A stretch of DNA of 44,590 bases from an uncultured Catenibacterium sp. GTDB lineage: Bacteria; Bacillota_I; Bacilli_A; Erysipelotrichales; Coprobacillaceae. The stretch is from positions 1-44,590 of the forward strand of contig NZ_UQGV01000005.1 in assembly GCF_900540665.1 (NCBI RefSeq), in the 5' to 3' direction. Shown here piece after piece: positions 1 to 8,876 of the stretch (within the stretch, counting starts at the first letter, position 1; every line of letters begins with the position of its first letter). The notes under the pieces were generated by a model. That model was not told the DNA's origin. It ran no database searches and worked only from the letters and a program-made list of their open reading frames with translations. The translations under genes and the position numbers were made by a program.

Positions 1-978
1 ATCTTACAGACTGACTTTGAAACAGATGCGTATAATGCGGTTTATACAAAGATTGTACAGTTTAAGGATCAAATGGCTGAAGTAGAACTGTATGATATGA
101 ATTTACTGAAGTATATTAAGTATTATTTCTATGCTGCATTGTTTTGTTCATTTCTGACTTTCCTTCTTCCTACATTCTTCTTTATTCGTTATAAGGTTAA
201 ATATATTGAATGTTTAAAACAGGAAATACTGAATATGTCCCATGGTGATTTATCTCATCCTATGACAATTCAAGGACGTGATGAACTTGCAGTACTTGCT
301 GATCAAATGGATAATCTAAGAATAACATTAGAAGAAAACTATGAAAAAGAAAAAGAGATGCAGCAGACACATCATGATCTCATTACTGCAATGTCCCATG
401 ACCTAAGAACCCCTTTAACAAGCTTAAGAGGTTATCTGGATATTCTTGCATTACATTGTTTTAAGGATCAGGACCAGATGGATAACTATCTACATAGATG
501 TATTGACAAAGTAGAACAAATCAAAGAATTGTCTAATAAGACATTTGCCTATTCACTTGTGTTTGAACAGAATAGTCATCCTCAATTAGAAAGTATATCT
601 ACAGAAGCACTCTTAGGCTATATAGAAGAGAATCTCAACTATCTAGAATTAGAAGGCTTTATCATTCACAAAGACATTAAATATATAAAAAAAGAAGTCC
701 TTTTAGACTTCTCCATGAGCAAAAGAATGATCAATAACCTCTGTTCTAATATTTATAAGTACTCAGATAAAGATGTTGATATGACTCTTACTCTTGATGA
801 TTCTTTTGATCTCCTCTTAACCAACAAAAAGAAGAGTGATTTATCTAAAGTAGAAAGTAATAAGATTGGTTTAAAGAGTGTTAAACGTATTGTAGAATTA
901 CATAAAGGAACATGTTCTATTGAAGATAGTGAAGAAACATTCTCCATCCGTATTTCTATTCCGCTAAAAGAGGCTTGA
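1..978 (+). CDS. Sensor histidine kinase, 5'-truncated by the window edge
   Basis: The reading frame is open from base 1 and enters before the first internal ATG at 73, so the gene starts outside the window. Numbered from that ATG, a membrane segment lies at about residues 18-38, a HAMP-like linker with acidic GRDELAVLADQM follows, and the HisKA H-box AMSHDLRTPLTSLRGY has the phospho-acceptor His at about 108. The C-terminal ATPase region shows an N-box (NNLCSNIYKY) and a G2-like IGLKSVKRIVELHKG, but no recognisable DxGxG G1 box. It is an integral-membrane two-component sensor of the VanS-like class. The response regulator is presumably upstream, outside the window. The ligand is unknown. Confidence 0.85.
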   Translation: MLQTDFETDAYNAVYTKIVQFKDQMAEVELYDMNLLKYIKYYFYAALFCSFLTFLLPTFFFIRYKVKYIECLKQEILNMSHGDLSHPMTIQGRDELAVLADQMDNLRITLEENYEKEKEMQQTHHDLITAMSHDLRTPLTSLRGYLDILALHCFKDQDQMDNYLHRCIDKVEQIKELSNKTFAYSLVFEQNSHPQLESISTEALLGYIEENLNYLELEGFIIHKDIKYIKKEVLLDFSMSKRMINNLCSNIYKYSDKDVDMTLTLDDSFDLLLTNKKKSDLSKVESNKIGLKSVKRIVELHKGTCSIEDSEETFSIRISIPLKEA

Positions 979-997
979 TTTTATTTCAAGCCTTTTT
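972..997. terminator. Bidirectional terminator between histidine kinase and ilvB
   Basis: Stem GGCTTGA (972-978) pairs with TCAAGCC (986-992), followed by TTTTT on the plus strand. On the minus strand the same hairpin is followed by a weaker pyrimidine tract (tcttttag). It overlaps the last kinase codons and ends the convergent ilv-leu operon. Confidence 0.8.
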
Positions 998-999
998 AA

Positions 1000-2676
1000 T
1001 TACTTCTTCATATCTTCTTCATCAAATACTTCCGCAATAGAGCTTCCTGGCGCAACCATTGGGAATACCTTATCATCATCATCAATAATACATTCAATCA
1101 CTACTGGACCATGATAATCTACTGCTTCCTGTAAAGCAGGCATCACTTCTTCTTTCTTAGTGACACGGATAGCTTTACAGCCTAATCCTTCTGCCACCTT
1201 ACAGAAGTCTACCTTATCATGAAGTACTGTCGCACTATAGCGTTCACCATAGAATAATGTCTGCCACTGTCTTACCATACCAAGTACATGGTTATTAAGT
1301 ACTACTTCAATGATTGGGATATTGTAACGTGATGCAGTGGCTAATTCATTGAGGTTCATACGGAAACATCCATCACCTGCAATATTGAATACTAACTGAT
1401 TAGGGCAGCCATATTTAGCTCCCATTGCAGCACCTAGTCCATAACCCATAGTACCAAGTCCACCAGAACTTAAGAACTGTCTAGGACGTCTATAGTGATA
1501 ATATTGAGCTGCCCACATCTGGTTCTGACCTACTTCAGTTGTAATAATAGCCTGAGAATCAGTGAAGTTATCAATCTGTTCAATCACATATGGACCAGTT
1601 AATCTTGACTGATCATAAGTTAAAGGATAACGATCCTTTAATGTACGTATTTCCTTCATCCATCCAGGATGATTTTGTTGTTTTAAAGTCAAATTAATGG
1701 CTTCAATTACATCTTTTGCATCTCCGACAATACCTAGATCAACAGGTATATTCTTATCGATTTCTGCATCATCGACATCAATATGAATAATCTTCGCATT
1801 TTTCGCAAATGTATCCACATTACCTGTAATACGATCACTAAAACGTACACCAATCGCAATCAACAAGTCACATTCTGATACACCGATATTACTTGCTTTC
1901 GTACCATGCATTCCTAGCATCCCTGCATAACGTGGGTTAGTGCCGTCATACGCCCCTTTACCCATTAACGTATCAGTGACTGGTGCATCGATCTTTTCTA
2001 CAAATTCTTTTAAAGGTGCACTTGCCTGAGAAGCAATACATCCACCTCCAACAAATACGAATGGCTTTTCTGATGCTTCAATCATTTCTACAGCTTTCTT
2101 AATAGAAGATGTAGGGAATGTATAATTACGGCTGCCAATGACATCTGGTACCTTTTTAGTATATTCACAAGAACCTACAGTCGCATTCTTAGTCATATCA
2201 ACTAATACTGGACCTGGACGTCCTTCTTTCGCAATCTGGAATGCTTTACGAATAGTAGGAGCCAATTCTTCTGGTGATTTACAGATAAAATTATGTTTTG
2301 TGATAGGGATAGTCACACCCTTGATATCAATTTCCTGGAAAGCATCTTTACCTAAGGCATTAACACCTACATTGGCAGTTAAAGCAACTAAAGGAATTGA
2401 ATCCATCATGGCTGTGGCAATACCTGTAACAAGGTTAGTGGCACCTGGTCCACTTGTAGCCATACAGACACCTACTTTTCCTGTAGCACGTGCATAACCA
2501 TCGGCAGCATGAGACGCACCCTGTTCATGAGATGTAAGAACGTGCTGAATCTTATCCTGATATTTATATAAACTATCATAGACTTCTAGGATGGCACCTC
2601 CTGGATAGCCAAAGATAGTATCAACGCCCTGTTCAAGAAGGCTTTCTACTACAATGTCCGATCCTTTCATTCGCAT
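1000..2676 (-). CDS. ilvB: Acetolactate synthase, large (catalytic) subunit
   Basis: A thiamine-diphosphate enzyme that condenses two pyruvates (or pyruvate and 2-oxobutyrate) to acetohydroxy acids, the first common step to Val/Leu/Ile. The 558 aa are full length. Visible are the N-terminal GYPGGAIL, the catalytic Glu (Glu51 in SHEQGASHAADGYARATG) and the TPP/Mg site GDGCFRMNLNELATA. AGGAGG at 2691-2686 lies 9 nt before the ATG. It is the last gene of the operon, 15 nt after ilvD. Its regulatory subunit gene ilvN lies five genes upstream rather than next to it, which is unusual. The anabolic type is favoured over the catabolic AlsS type because of the operon context and a regulatory subunit in the same operon. 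Confidence 0.95.
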   Translation of the reverse strand: MRMKGSDIVVESLLEQGVDTIFGYPGGAILEVYDSLYKYQDKIQHVLTSHEQGASHAADGYARATGKVGVCMATSGPGATNLVTGIATAMMDSIPLVALTANVGVNALGKDAFQEIDIKGVTIPITKHNFICKSPEELAPTIRKAFQIAKEGRPGPVLVDMTKNATVGSCEYTKKVPDVIGSRNYTFPTSSIKKAVEMIEASEKPFVFVGGGCIASQASAPLKEFVEKIDAPVTDTLMGKGAYDGTNPRYAGMLGMHGTKASNIGVSECDLLIAIGVRFSDRITGNVDTFAKNAKIIHIDVDDAEIDKNIPVDLGIVGDAKDVIEAINLTLKQQNHPGWMKEIRTLKDRYPLTYDQSRLTGPYVIEQIDNFTDSQAIITTEVGQNQMWAAQYYHYRRPRQFLSSGGLGTMGYGLGAAMGAKYGCPNQLVFNIAGDGCFRMNLNELATASRYNIPIIEVVLNNHVLGMVRQWQTLFYGERYSATVLHDKVDFCKVAEGLGCKAIRVTKKEEVMPALQEAVDYHGPVVIECIIDDDDKVFPMVAPGSSIAEVFDEEDMKK

Positions 2677-2691
2677 TTTTTGGATCCTCCT

Positions 2692-4365
2692 TTACTTATC
2701 ATTTGGCTGTAATACAGCACCTGTATTGGCACTTGTTACCTGTGCCGCATAACGTCTTAAGTAACCTGTAGTGATACGAGGTTCTCTTGGCTGCCATTTA
2801 GCACGACGTGCTTCTAATGTTTCATCATCTACGGCAACATTGATCTTATTATTTGGAATATCGATAGAAATCATATCTCCTTCTTCAATTAAAGCAATAG
2901 GTCCACCTACTGCTGCTTCAGGAGACACATGTCCAATAGAAGCCCCTCTAGTAGCACCTGAGAAACGACCATCAGTAATTAATGCAACATCTTTATCAAG
3001 ACCCATACCAGCAATTTCACTTGTAGGAGATAACATTTCTCTCATACCAGGACCACCTTTAGGACCTTCATAACGAATAACAACAACATCACCCTTAACA
3101 ATCTTACCAGCACGAATTGCCTTGATTGCATCATCTTCACTATCAAATACTCTAGCTGGTCCAGTATGTGTCATCATTTCAGGTGCGACTGCCGCTGCCT
3201 TAACGACACAGCTATCAGGTGCAATATTACCCTTTAATACTGCAATACCACCTGTTTTCATATAAGGGTTATCAACAGGACGGATGATTTCTGGATCTAA
3301 ATTCACACATCCTGAAATATTTTCTTTAATAGTCTTACCAGTACATGTAATACCTGTTGTATCTAAGATACCTAAAGAATCAAGTTCATTCATGACTGCA
3401 TATACTCCACCTGCATCATCTAGGTCTTCCATAAATGTAGAACCTGCTGGTGCTAAGTGACAAAGGTTTGGTGTATATTTAGAAATTTCATTCGCAATTT
3501 CAAGATTTAAATCAACACCTGCTTCATGTGCGATAGCTGGTAAATGAAGCATTGAGTTTGTAGAACATCCTAAAGCCATGTCTACTGTCATTGCATTCTT
3601 GAATGCAGCTGGGGTCATGATATCTCTTGGCTTGATGTTCTTTTCTACTAGTTCCATAATTTTCATACCAGCATGTTTCGCAAGTCTAATACGTGCTGAA
3701 TAAACAGCTGGAATAGTTCCATTACCACGAAGACCCATACCGAGTGCTTCAGTTAAACAGTTCATAGAGTTTGCAGTATACATACCTGAACACGAACCAC
3801 AAGTTGGACATGCTTTTTCTTCAAACTCTTCTAGATGTGCAGCATCTAAAGTACCCGCATTATATTGACCAACTGCTTCAAATAGTGAAGAAAGACAAGT
3901 CTTCTTACCATTTAATTTCTTACCTGCAAGCATTGGACCACCTGATACAAAGATAGTTGGAATATTTAAACGAGCGGCTGCCATTAATAAGCCTGGTACG
4001 TTCTTATCACAGTTAGGAATCATGACAAGACCATCAAACTGATGGGCTGTTGCAAGACATTCTGTGCTATCTGCGATTAATTCTCTAGTAACAAGTGAAT
4101 ATTTCATACCTGTATGGTTCATCGCAATACCATCACATACTGCAATCGCAGGTACTTCAACTGGTACACCACCAGCTAAATAAACACCTTTCTTAACTGC
4201 TTCACTGATCTTATCTAGATTCATATGACCAGGAACAATTTCATTATATGAACAAACTACCCCGATTAGAGGTCTTTCTAATTCTTCTTCTGTCATGCCT
4301 AAGGCATTGAAGAGTGAACGATGAGGTGCACGTTCTACTCCCTTTTTTACATTATCACTTCTCAT
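2692..4365 (-). CDS. ilvD: Dihydroxy-acid dehydratase
   Basis: A cytoplasmic Fe-S dehydratase converting 2,3-dihydroxy-isovalerate and 2,3-dihydroxy-3-methylvalerate to the keto acids of Val and Ile. The 557 aa are the family's usual length. Cluster-binding Cys candidates are Cys119 (IPNCDKNVPG) and the Cys triad in CPTCGSCSGM (about 186-192). It is seventh in the operon, 9 nt after leuB and 15 nt before ilvB. Confidence 0.95.
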   Translation of the reverse strand: MRSDNVKKGVERAPHRSLFNALGMTEEELERPLIGVVCSYNEIVPGHMNLDKISEAVKKGVYLAGGVPVEVPAIAVCDGIAMNHTGMKYSLVTRELIADSTECLATAHQFDGLVMIPNCDKNVPGLLMAAARLNIPTIFVSGGPMLAGKKLNGKKTCLSSLFEAVGQYNAGTLDAAHLEEFEEKACPTCGSCSGMYTANSMNCLTEALGMGLRGNGTIPAVYSARIRLAKHAGMKIMELVEKNIKPRDIMTPAAFKNAMTVDMALGCSTNSMLHLPAIAHEAGVDLNLEIANEISKYTPNLCHLAPAGSTFMEDLDDAGGVYAVMNELDSLGILDTTGITCTGKTIKENISGCVNLDPEIIRPVDNPYMKTGGIAVLKGNIAPDSCVVKAAAVAPEMMTHTGPARVFDSEDDAIKAIRAGKIVKGDVVVIRYEGPKGGPGMREMLSPTSEIAGMGLDKDVALITDGRFSGATRGASIGHVSPEAAVGGPIALIEEGDMISIDIPNNKINVAVDDETLEARRAKWQPREPRITTGYLRRYAAQVTSANTGAVLQPNDK

Positions 4366-4374
4366 ATTACCCTC

Positions 4375-5457
4375 CTAAAGTCTTTCTACCACAGCATCAC
4401 CCATCTGTGATGTAGATACTTTTGTCATTCCTTCTTTATAAATATCAACTGTACGGATATTATCCGCAAGAACCTTTTCTACTGCTTTTTCAATACATGC
4501 TGCTTCTTCATCCATGTCAAATGAATAACGTAGCATCATAGCGACACTTAAGATAGTAGCAAGTGGATTCGCAATATTCTGTCCTGCAATATCTGGTGCA
4601 CTGCCATGGCTTGGTTCATACATGCCTAGATGATCTTCACGAAGTGAAGCACTTGATAACATACCAATAGAACCTGTGACCATAGATGCTTCATCACTTA
4701 AGATATCCCCAAACATATTCTCAGTGAGGACAACATCAAACTGTGCTGGATCTTTAACTAACTGCATGGCACAGTTATCTACAAGCATATGTTCTACTTT
4801 TACTTCTGGGAAATCCTGAGCCACTTCATTCACAATCTTACGCCATAAGCGTGATGTATCTAAGACATTGGCTTTATCAACACTTGTAAGCTTCTTACCA
4901 CGTTTCATCGCAATTTCGAATCCTCTTTGTGCGATACGTCTAATTTCATGTTCTGAATAAACAAGATTATCATGAGCTACTAATTCGCCGTTGATTTCTT
5001 TTGTATTTCTTTCACCAAAATATAAACCACCAGTCAGTTCTCTTACGATAATCATATCAAAACCTGCTGCAGAAGTACTTTCCTTTAAAGGACATGCACC
5101 TGCAAGTTCTTTATATAAATAAGCAGGTCTAAGATTTGCGAATAATCCTAATTCTTTTCTAATCTTTAATAATCCTGCTTCTGGTCTTAATGTAGGGTCT
5201 AATTTATACCATGGAGATGTATTTGTATCTCCCCCAATAGAACCTAATAATACAGCATCACTGTTTTTTGCGACTTCTAATGCAACATCTGTTAATGGAA
5301 CTCCATAAGCGTCAATAGAACAGCCTCCCATGAGGATATTCTTGTAATTGAATGTATGATTATATTTCTTAGCAATGACATCAAGAACCTTGATTGCTTC
5401 ATTCACAATTTCAGGACCAATACCATCACCTTTAATAACTGCAATATTCTTTTCCAT
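4375..5457 (-). CDS. leuB: 3-isopropylmalate dehydrogenase
   Basis: NAD-dependent oxidative decarboxylation of 3-isopropylmalate to 2-oxoisocaproate, the last leucine-specific step before transamination. The 360 aa contain the family blocks: the substrate/metal region DNCAMQLVKDPAQFDVVLTE followed by NMFGDILSDEAS, and PSHGSAPDIAGQNIANP near the C-terminus. It starts 5 nt after the leuD stop, so the two are probably translationally coupled. Confidence 0.95.
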   Translation of the reverse strand: MEKNIAVIKGDGIGPEIVNEAIKVLDVIAKKYNHTFNYKNILMGGCSIDAYGVPLTDVALEVAKNSDAVLLGSIGGDTNTSPWYKLDPTLRPEAGLLKIRKELGLFANLRPAYLYKELAGACPLKESTSAAGFDMIIVRELTGGLYFGERNTKEINGELVAHDNLVYSEHEIRRIAQRGFEIAMKRGKKLTSVDKANVLDTSRLWRKIVNEVAQDFPEVKVEHMLVDNCAMQLVKDPAQFDVVLTENMFGDILSDEASMVTGSIGMLSSASLREDHLGMYEPSHGSAPDIAGQNIANPLATILSVAMMLRYSFDMDEEAACIEKAVEKVLADNIRTVDIYKEGMTKVSTSQMGDAVVERL

Positions 5458-5462
5458 ATCCT

Positions 5463-5954
5463 CTATCCTTTCTTATTATTGACATAGTTCACAAGACCAC
5501 CATGTTCAATGATCTTCTGCATGAATGGCGGGAAAGGCTGACCTTGATATTCTGTATTTTTAGTCAGGTTATAAATCTTACCTGTTTCATAATCTACTTT
5601 TACTTCATCGCCATCATCAATACCATCTACAGCTTCTGGACATTCAAGAATCGCAAAACCGATATTAATAGAGTTACGATAGAAGATACGTGCAAAGCTT
5701 TTCGCAATAACACAAGAGACACCTGCTGTCTTTAATGCAAGAGGGGCATGTTCTCTTGATGAACCACAGCCAAAGTTCTTTTTTGCGACAATAATGTCAC
5801 CTGGCTGAACTCTTTCTACAAATGTAGGATCGAGGTCCACCATAGCATGAGTCGCTAATTCTTTGGCATCAAATGAATTAAGATATCTTGCTGGAATAAT
5901 AACGTCTGTATCAACATTATCACCATATTTAAATACTCTACCTTTAGCTTCCAT
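5463..5954 (-). CDS. leuD: 3-isopropylmalate dehydratase, small subunit
   Basis: The swivelling small subunit of isopropylmalate isomerase, partner of LeuC. The 163 aa are typical of the short archaeal/clostridial-type LeuD. The substrate-binding loop is NFGCGSSREHAPLAL. Its ATG shares one base with the leuC stop (TAATG at 5956-5952), the usual arrangement for stoichiometric translation of the two subunits. Confidence 0.95.
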   Translation of the reverse strand: MEAKGRVFKYGDNVDTDVIIPARYLNSFDAKELATHAMVDLDPTFVERVQPGDIIVAKKNFGCGSSREHAPLALKTAGVSCVIAKSFARIFYRNSINIGFAILECPEAVDGIDDGDEVKVDYETGKIYNLTKNTEYQGQPFPPFMQKIIEHGGLVNYVNNKKG

Positions 5955-7231
5955 TAGTTATTACCTCCGAATTTTTCTGGATTTGCGATATAACCTGCAA
6001 TCGCACTTGCAGCTGCTGTTTCAGGAGATGCAAGATAAATTAATGATTCTACATCACCCATACGTCCGACAAAGTTTCTATTTGTTGTAGAAACACACTT
6101 TTCACCTTTCGCAAGAACACCCATATGACCACCCATACATGGACCACAGCTTGGTGTATTGACAGCACATCCTGCTTCTACAAATGTTTCTAGAATACCT
6201 TCTAGGATACACTGTAAGTAAATCTTCTGAGTAGCTGGTACAACCATTACTCTCACATTATCAGCCACTTTCTTACCTTTAAGAATAGCGGCAGCTTTTC
6301 TTAAGTCTTCCATACGACCATTTGTACATGATCCAATAACAACCTGATCAATATAGATCTTATCCATTGCTTCAATTTCATCCACTGTCTTCGCATTACC
6401 TGGAAGATGAGGGAAAGCAACAGTTGGTCTAATGGCAGATAAGTCTACATCTACCACTTCTTCATATTCTGCGTCTTTGTCTGCTTCATAGATCTTATAG
6501 TCACGTTTAGCATGTTTATCTAAGTATTCAATAGTGGCTTCATCAACAGGGAAGATACCATTCTTAGCTCCTGCTTCAATAGCCATATTACAAATAGTGA
6601 AACGATCTGCCATAGATAATTCTTTGACACCCTCACCAGTAAATTCCATTGATTTATATAAAGCGCCATCTACACCAATACGTCCAATAATATGTAAAAT
6701 AACATCCTTACCAGATACATATTTTGGTAGTTTACCATGAAGATTAAATTTAATGGCTGAAGGTACTTTGAACCATAATTGTCCAGTCGCCATACCTGTC
6801 GCAATATCAGTTGTTCCTACACCTGTAGAGAAAGCACCAATAGCCCCATAAGTACAAGTATGTGAGTCTGCACCAATGACAGCATCTCCTGCCACAACAA
6901 TGCCGCTTTCAGGTAAGATAGCATGTTCTACACCACATTTACCCTGTTCCATATGATGTGTTAGTCCCTGCTCACGAGAGAATTCTCTGATTGCTTTAGA
7001 GTTCTCTGCAGATTTAATATCTTTATTAGGTGTAAAGTGATCTGGTACTAAGACAACCTTATCTTTATCAAAGACCTTATCAGCCATTTTCTTAAAGATT
7101 GGTAAAGCCATAGGTCCTGTAATATCATTTGCCATTACAATATCTACATTTGCTTCAATTAATTCACCTGCATGAACTTCTTTTACTCCCGCATGATCAG
7201 CTAAGATCTTCTGCGTCATTGTCATTCCCAT
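5954..7231 (-). CDS. leuC: 3-isopropylmalate dehydratase, large subunit
   Basis: The aconitase-like Fe4S4 subunit that isomerises 2-isopropylmalate to 3-isopropylmalate. The 425 aa match the shorter two-subunit LeuC type (the proteobacterial form is about 465 aa). Cluster Cys are visible in VIGSCTNGR and in NTPSCGPCMGGH. A GGAGG ribosome site precedes the ATG. A 97-nt gap with two strong hairpins separates it from ilvC, the only sizeable gap in the operon. Confidence 0.95.
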   Translation of the reverse strand: MGMTMTQKILADHAGVKEVHAGELIEANVDIVMANDITGPMALPIFKKMADKVFDKDKVVLVPDHFTPNKDIKSAENSKAIREFSREQGLTHHMEQGKCGVEHAILPESGIVVAGDAVIGADSHTCTYGAIGAFSTGVGTTDIATGMATGQLWFKVPSAIKFNLHGKLPKYVSGKDVILHIIGRIGVDGALYKSMEFTGEGVKELSMADRFTICNMAIEAGAKNGIFPVDEATIEYLDKHAKRDYKIYEADKDAEYEEVVDVDLSAIRPTVAFPHLPGNAKTVDEIEAMDKIYIDQVVIGSCTNGRMEDLRKAAAILKGKKVADNVRVMVVPATQKIYLQCILEGILETFVEAGCAVNTPSCGPCMGGHMGVLAKGEKCVSTTNRNFVGRMGDVESLIYLASPETAAASAIAGYIANPEKFGGNN

Positions 7232-7263
7232 TATATATAATCCTCCTCAAGTTATTTTTGAAT

Positions 7264-7320
7264 GTTGTAACGAGAAAGTACGAATGTACTTCCTCGTTAC
7301 AACACACAAAGTGTGTGTTG
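7264..7320 (-). repeat. Double, partly exclusive hairpin between ilvC and leuC
   Basis: The first inverted repeat pairs GTTGTAACGAG (7264-7274) with CTCGTTACAAC (7293-7303). After one mismatch it continues as AAGTAC/GTACTT around a GAAT loop. The second pairs CAACACACA (7300-7308) with TGTGTGTTG (7312-7320). The two share bases 7300-7303, so they compete at their boundary. No U-run follows on the minus strand, so this is not a classical terminator. It starts 9 nt after the ilvC stop and fits a role in mRNA processing or protection of the ilvC 3' end. Confidence 0.75.
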
Positions 7321-7328
7321 CTTAGTGA

Positions 7329-8345
7329 TTAGTTATTTAAAAGCTTATCTTCATCAGACCAAGAATATAATGAACGGATATCAGCACCTACTTTTTCACA
7401 TTCATGTTCATTGTGTAACTGTCTCATCGCTTTGAAGTGAGCCTGTCCACCTGCTGCTGACATTTCAAGTAAGAATTCTTTAGCGAATGAACCATCCTGG
7501 ATATCAGCTAATACTTTCTTCATTGCTTTCTTAGTATCTTCAGTAATTAATTTAGGACCAGTGATATAGTCACCATATTCTGCAGTATTAGAAATAGATT
7601 TTCTCATACCTTCGAAACCTGACTGGTAGATTAAGTCTACGATTAACTTCATTTCATGGATACATTCAAAGTATGCATTCTTTGGATCATAACCAGCTTC
7701 TACTAATACTTCGAAACCAGTCTGCATTAACTGACATACACCACCACAAAGAACTGCCTGTTCACCAAATAAGTCTGTTTCTGTTTCAGTTCTGAATGTA
7801 GTATCTAATAGACCAGCTCTTGCACCACCGATTGCAGCACCATAAGCTAATGCATAATCATGAGCCTTACCAGTGTAATCCTGTTCAACTGCTACTAGAC
7901 AAGGAGTACCTTTACCTACCTGGTATTCTGAACGTACTGTATGACCTGGAGCCTTTGGAGCAATCATAGTTACATCAACGTTCTTTGGTGGAACGATCTG
8001 ATTGAAATGAATATTGAAACCATGAGCGAACATTAACATATCGCCTTCGTTTAAGTTTGGTTCGATAGCTTCTTTATAAAGTTTTGCCTGTAATTCATCA
8101 GGAATTAATACCATGATGATGTCTGCCCAAGCAGCTGCATCAGCAGATGACATAACTTTAAGTCCCTGCTCTTCTGCTTTCTTCCAAGACTTAGAACCTT
8201 CATATAGACCAACAACAACGTCTACTCCAGATTCCTTAAGGTTTAATGCATGTGCATGTCCCTGAGAACCATAACCGATGATAGCAACCTTTCTACCATC
8301 CAATAAAGATAAATCACAGTCTGTGTTGTAATAGATTTTAGCCAT
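7329..8345 (-). CDS. ilvC: Ketol-acid reductoisomerase, class I
   Basis: Isomerises and reduces acetohydroxy acids to dihydroxy acids with Mg and NAD(P)H. The 338 aa are the short class I size. The Rossmann motif GYGSQGHAHALNL is near residues 24-36 and APKAPGHTVRSEY follows the substrate domain. The cofactor-selecting loop reads GLYEGSKSWKKAEEQG, with Tyr where Arg or Lys is common, so NADPH versus NADH preference cannot be called. It is third in the operon, 6 nt after ilvN. Confidence 0.95.
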   Translation of the reverse strand: MAKIYYNTDCDLSLLDGRKVAIIGYGSQGHAHALNLKESGVDVVVGLYEGSKSWKKAEEQGLKVMSSADAAAWADIIMVLIPDELQAKLYKEAIEPNLNEGDMLMFAHGFNIHFNQIVPPKNVDVTMIAPKAPGHTVRSEYQVGKGTPCLVAVEQDYTGKAHDYALAYGAAIGGARAGLLDTTFRTETETDLFGEQAVLCGGVCQLMQTGFEVLVEAGYDPKNAYFECIHEMKLIVDLIYQSGFEGMRKSISNTAEYGDYITGPKLITEDTKKAMKKVLADIQDGSFAKEFLLEMSAAGGQAHFKAMRQLHNEHECEKVGADIRSLYSWSDEDKLLNN

Positions 8346-8351
8346 ATTTCG

Positions 8352-8876
8352 TTACCCCCTATTATTCTTAGCTTTCATCTTTTCTATATCAAAATCATCT
8401 AGTCCTCTTCCGATGCCAGCAATACCAGTACGGACGATTTCGGTGATATTGAACGTTTCTAACATTGTGAGAATACCATTGATCTTACTTTCATCACCTG
8501 TTACTTCCACAACGAGTGAATTTGGCGCAACATCTACAATCTGCGCTCTAAATATATTAACAATTGACACAATATCAGGTCTTTGTGAGTGGTCTGCTTC
8601 TACCTTAATAAGCACCAATTCACGATAGACTGAATGGTCATCATCTAACGGAAATATTTCAATTACATCTTCCAGCTTTCTTAACTGCTTTTTAATCTGT
8701 GCAAGAGTGGCTGGTTCTCCTCTTGCAGATACAGTCATACGTGAGACTGTTGGATCATTTGTTTCCCCAACAGTCAATGAATCAATGTTGTAGCCTCTTC
8801 TAGAAAATAATCCAGCGACACGACTTAGTACGCCGGCTGTATTATCAACTAGAATAGACAGGACAAGTCTTTCCAT
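8352..8876 (-). CDS. ilvN: Acetolactate synthase, regulatory (small) subunit
   Basis: An ACT-domain subunit that stimulates IlvB and gives valine feedback inhibition. The N-terminal ACT domain is clear (LSILVDNTAGVLSRVAGLFSRRGYNIDSLTVG), followed by the C-terminal ALS_ss_C domain. The 174 aa are normal. Its ATG overlaps the leuA stop (TAATG at 8878-8874). It is separated from ilvB by ilvC, leuC, leuD, leuB and ilvD. Confidence 0.93.
   Translation of the reverse strand: MERLVLSILVDNTAGVLSRVAGLFSRRGYNIDSLTVGETNDPTVSRMTVSARGEPATLAQIKKQLRKLEDVIEIFPLDDDHSVYRELVLIKVEADHSQRPDIVSIVNIFRAQIVDVAPNSLVVEVTGDESKINGILTMLETFNITEIVRTGIAGIGRGLDDFDIEKMKAKNNRG

Noticed and set aside
2138..3073. Long antisense frames inside ilvB and ilvD
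   Set aside because: They are shadows of well-supported genes: no ribosome sites and no recognisable domains.
7264..7320. Rho-independent terminator inside the ilv-leu operon
   Set aside because: No U-run follows either hairpin on the minus strand, so it is treated as a processing or stability element.
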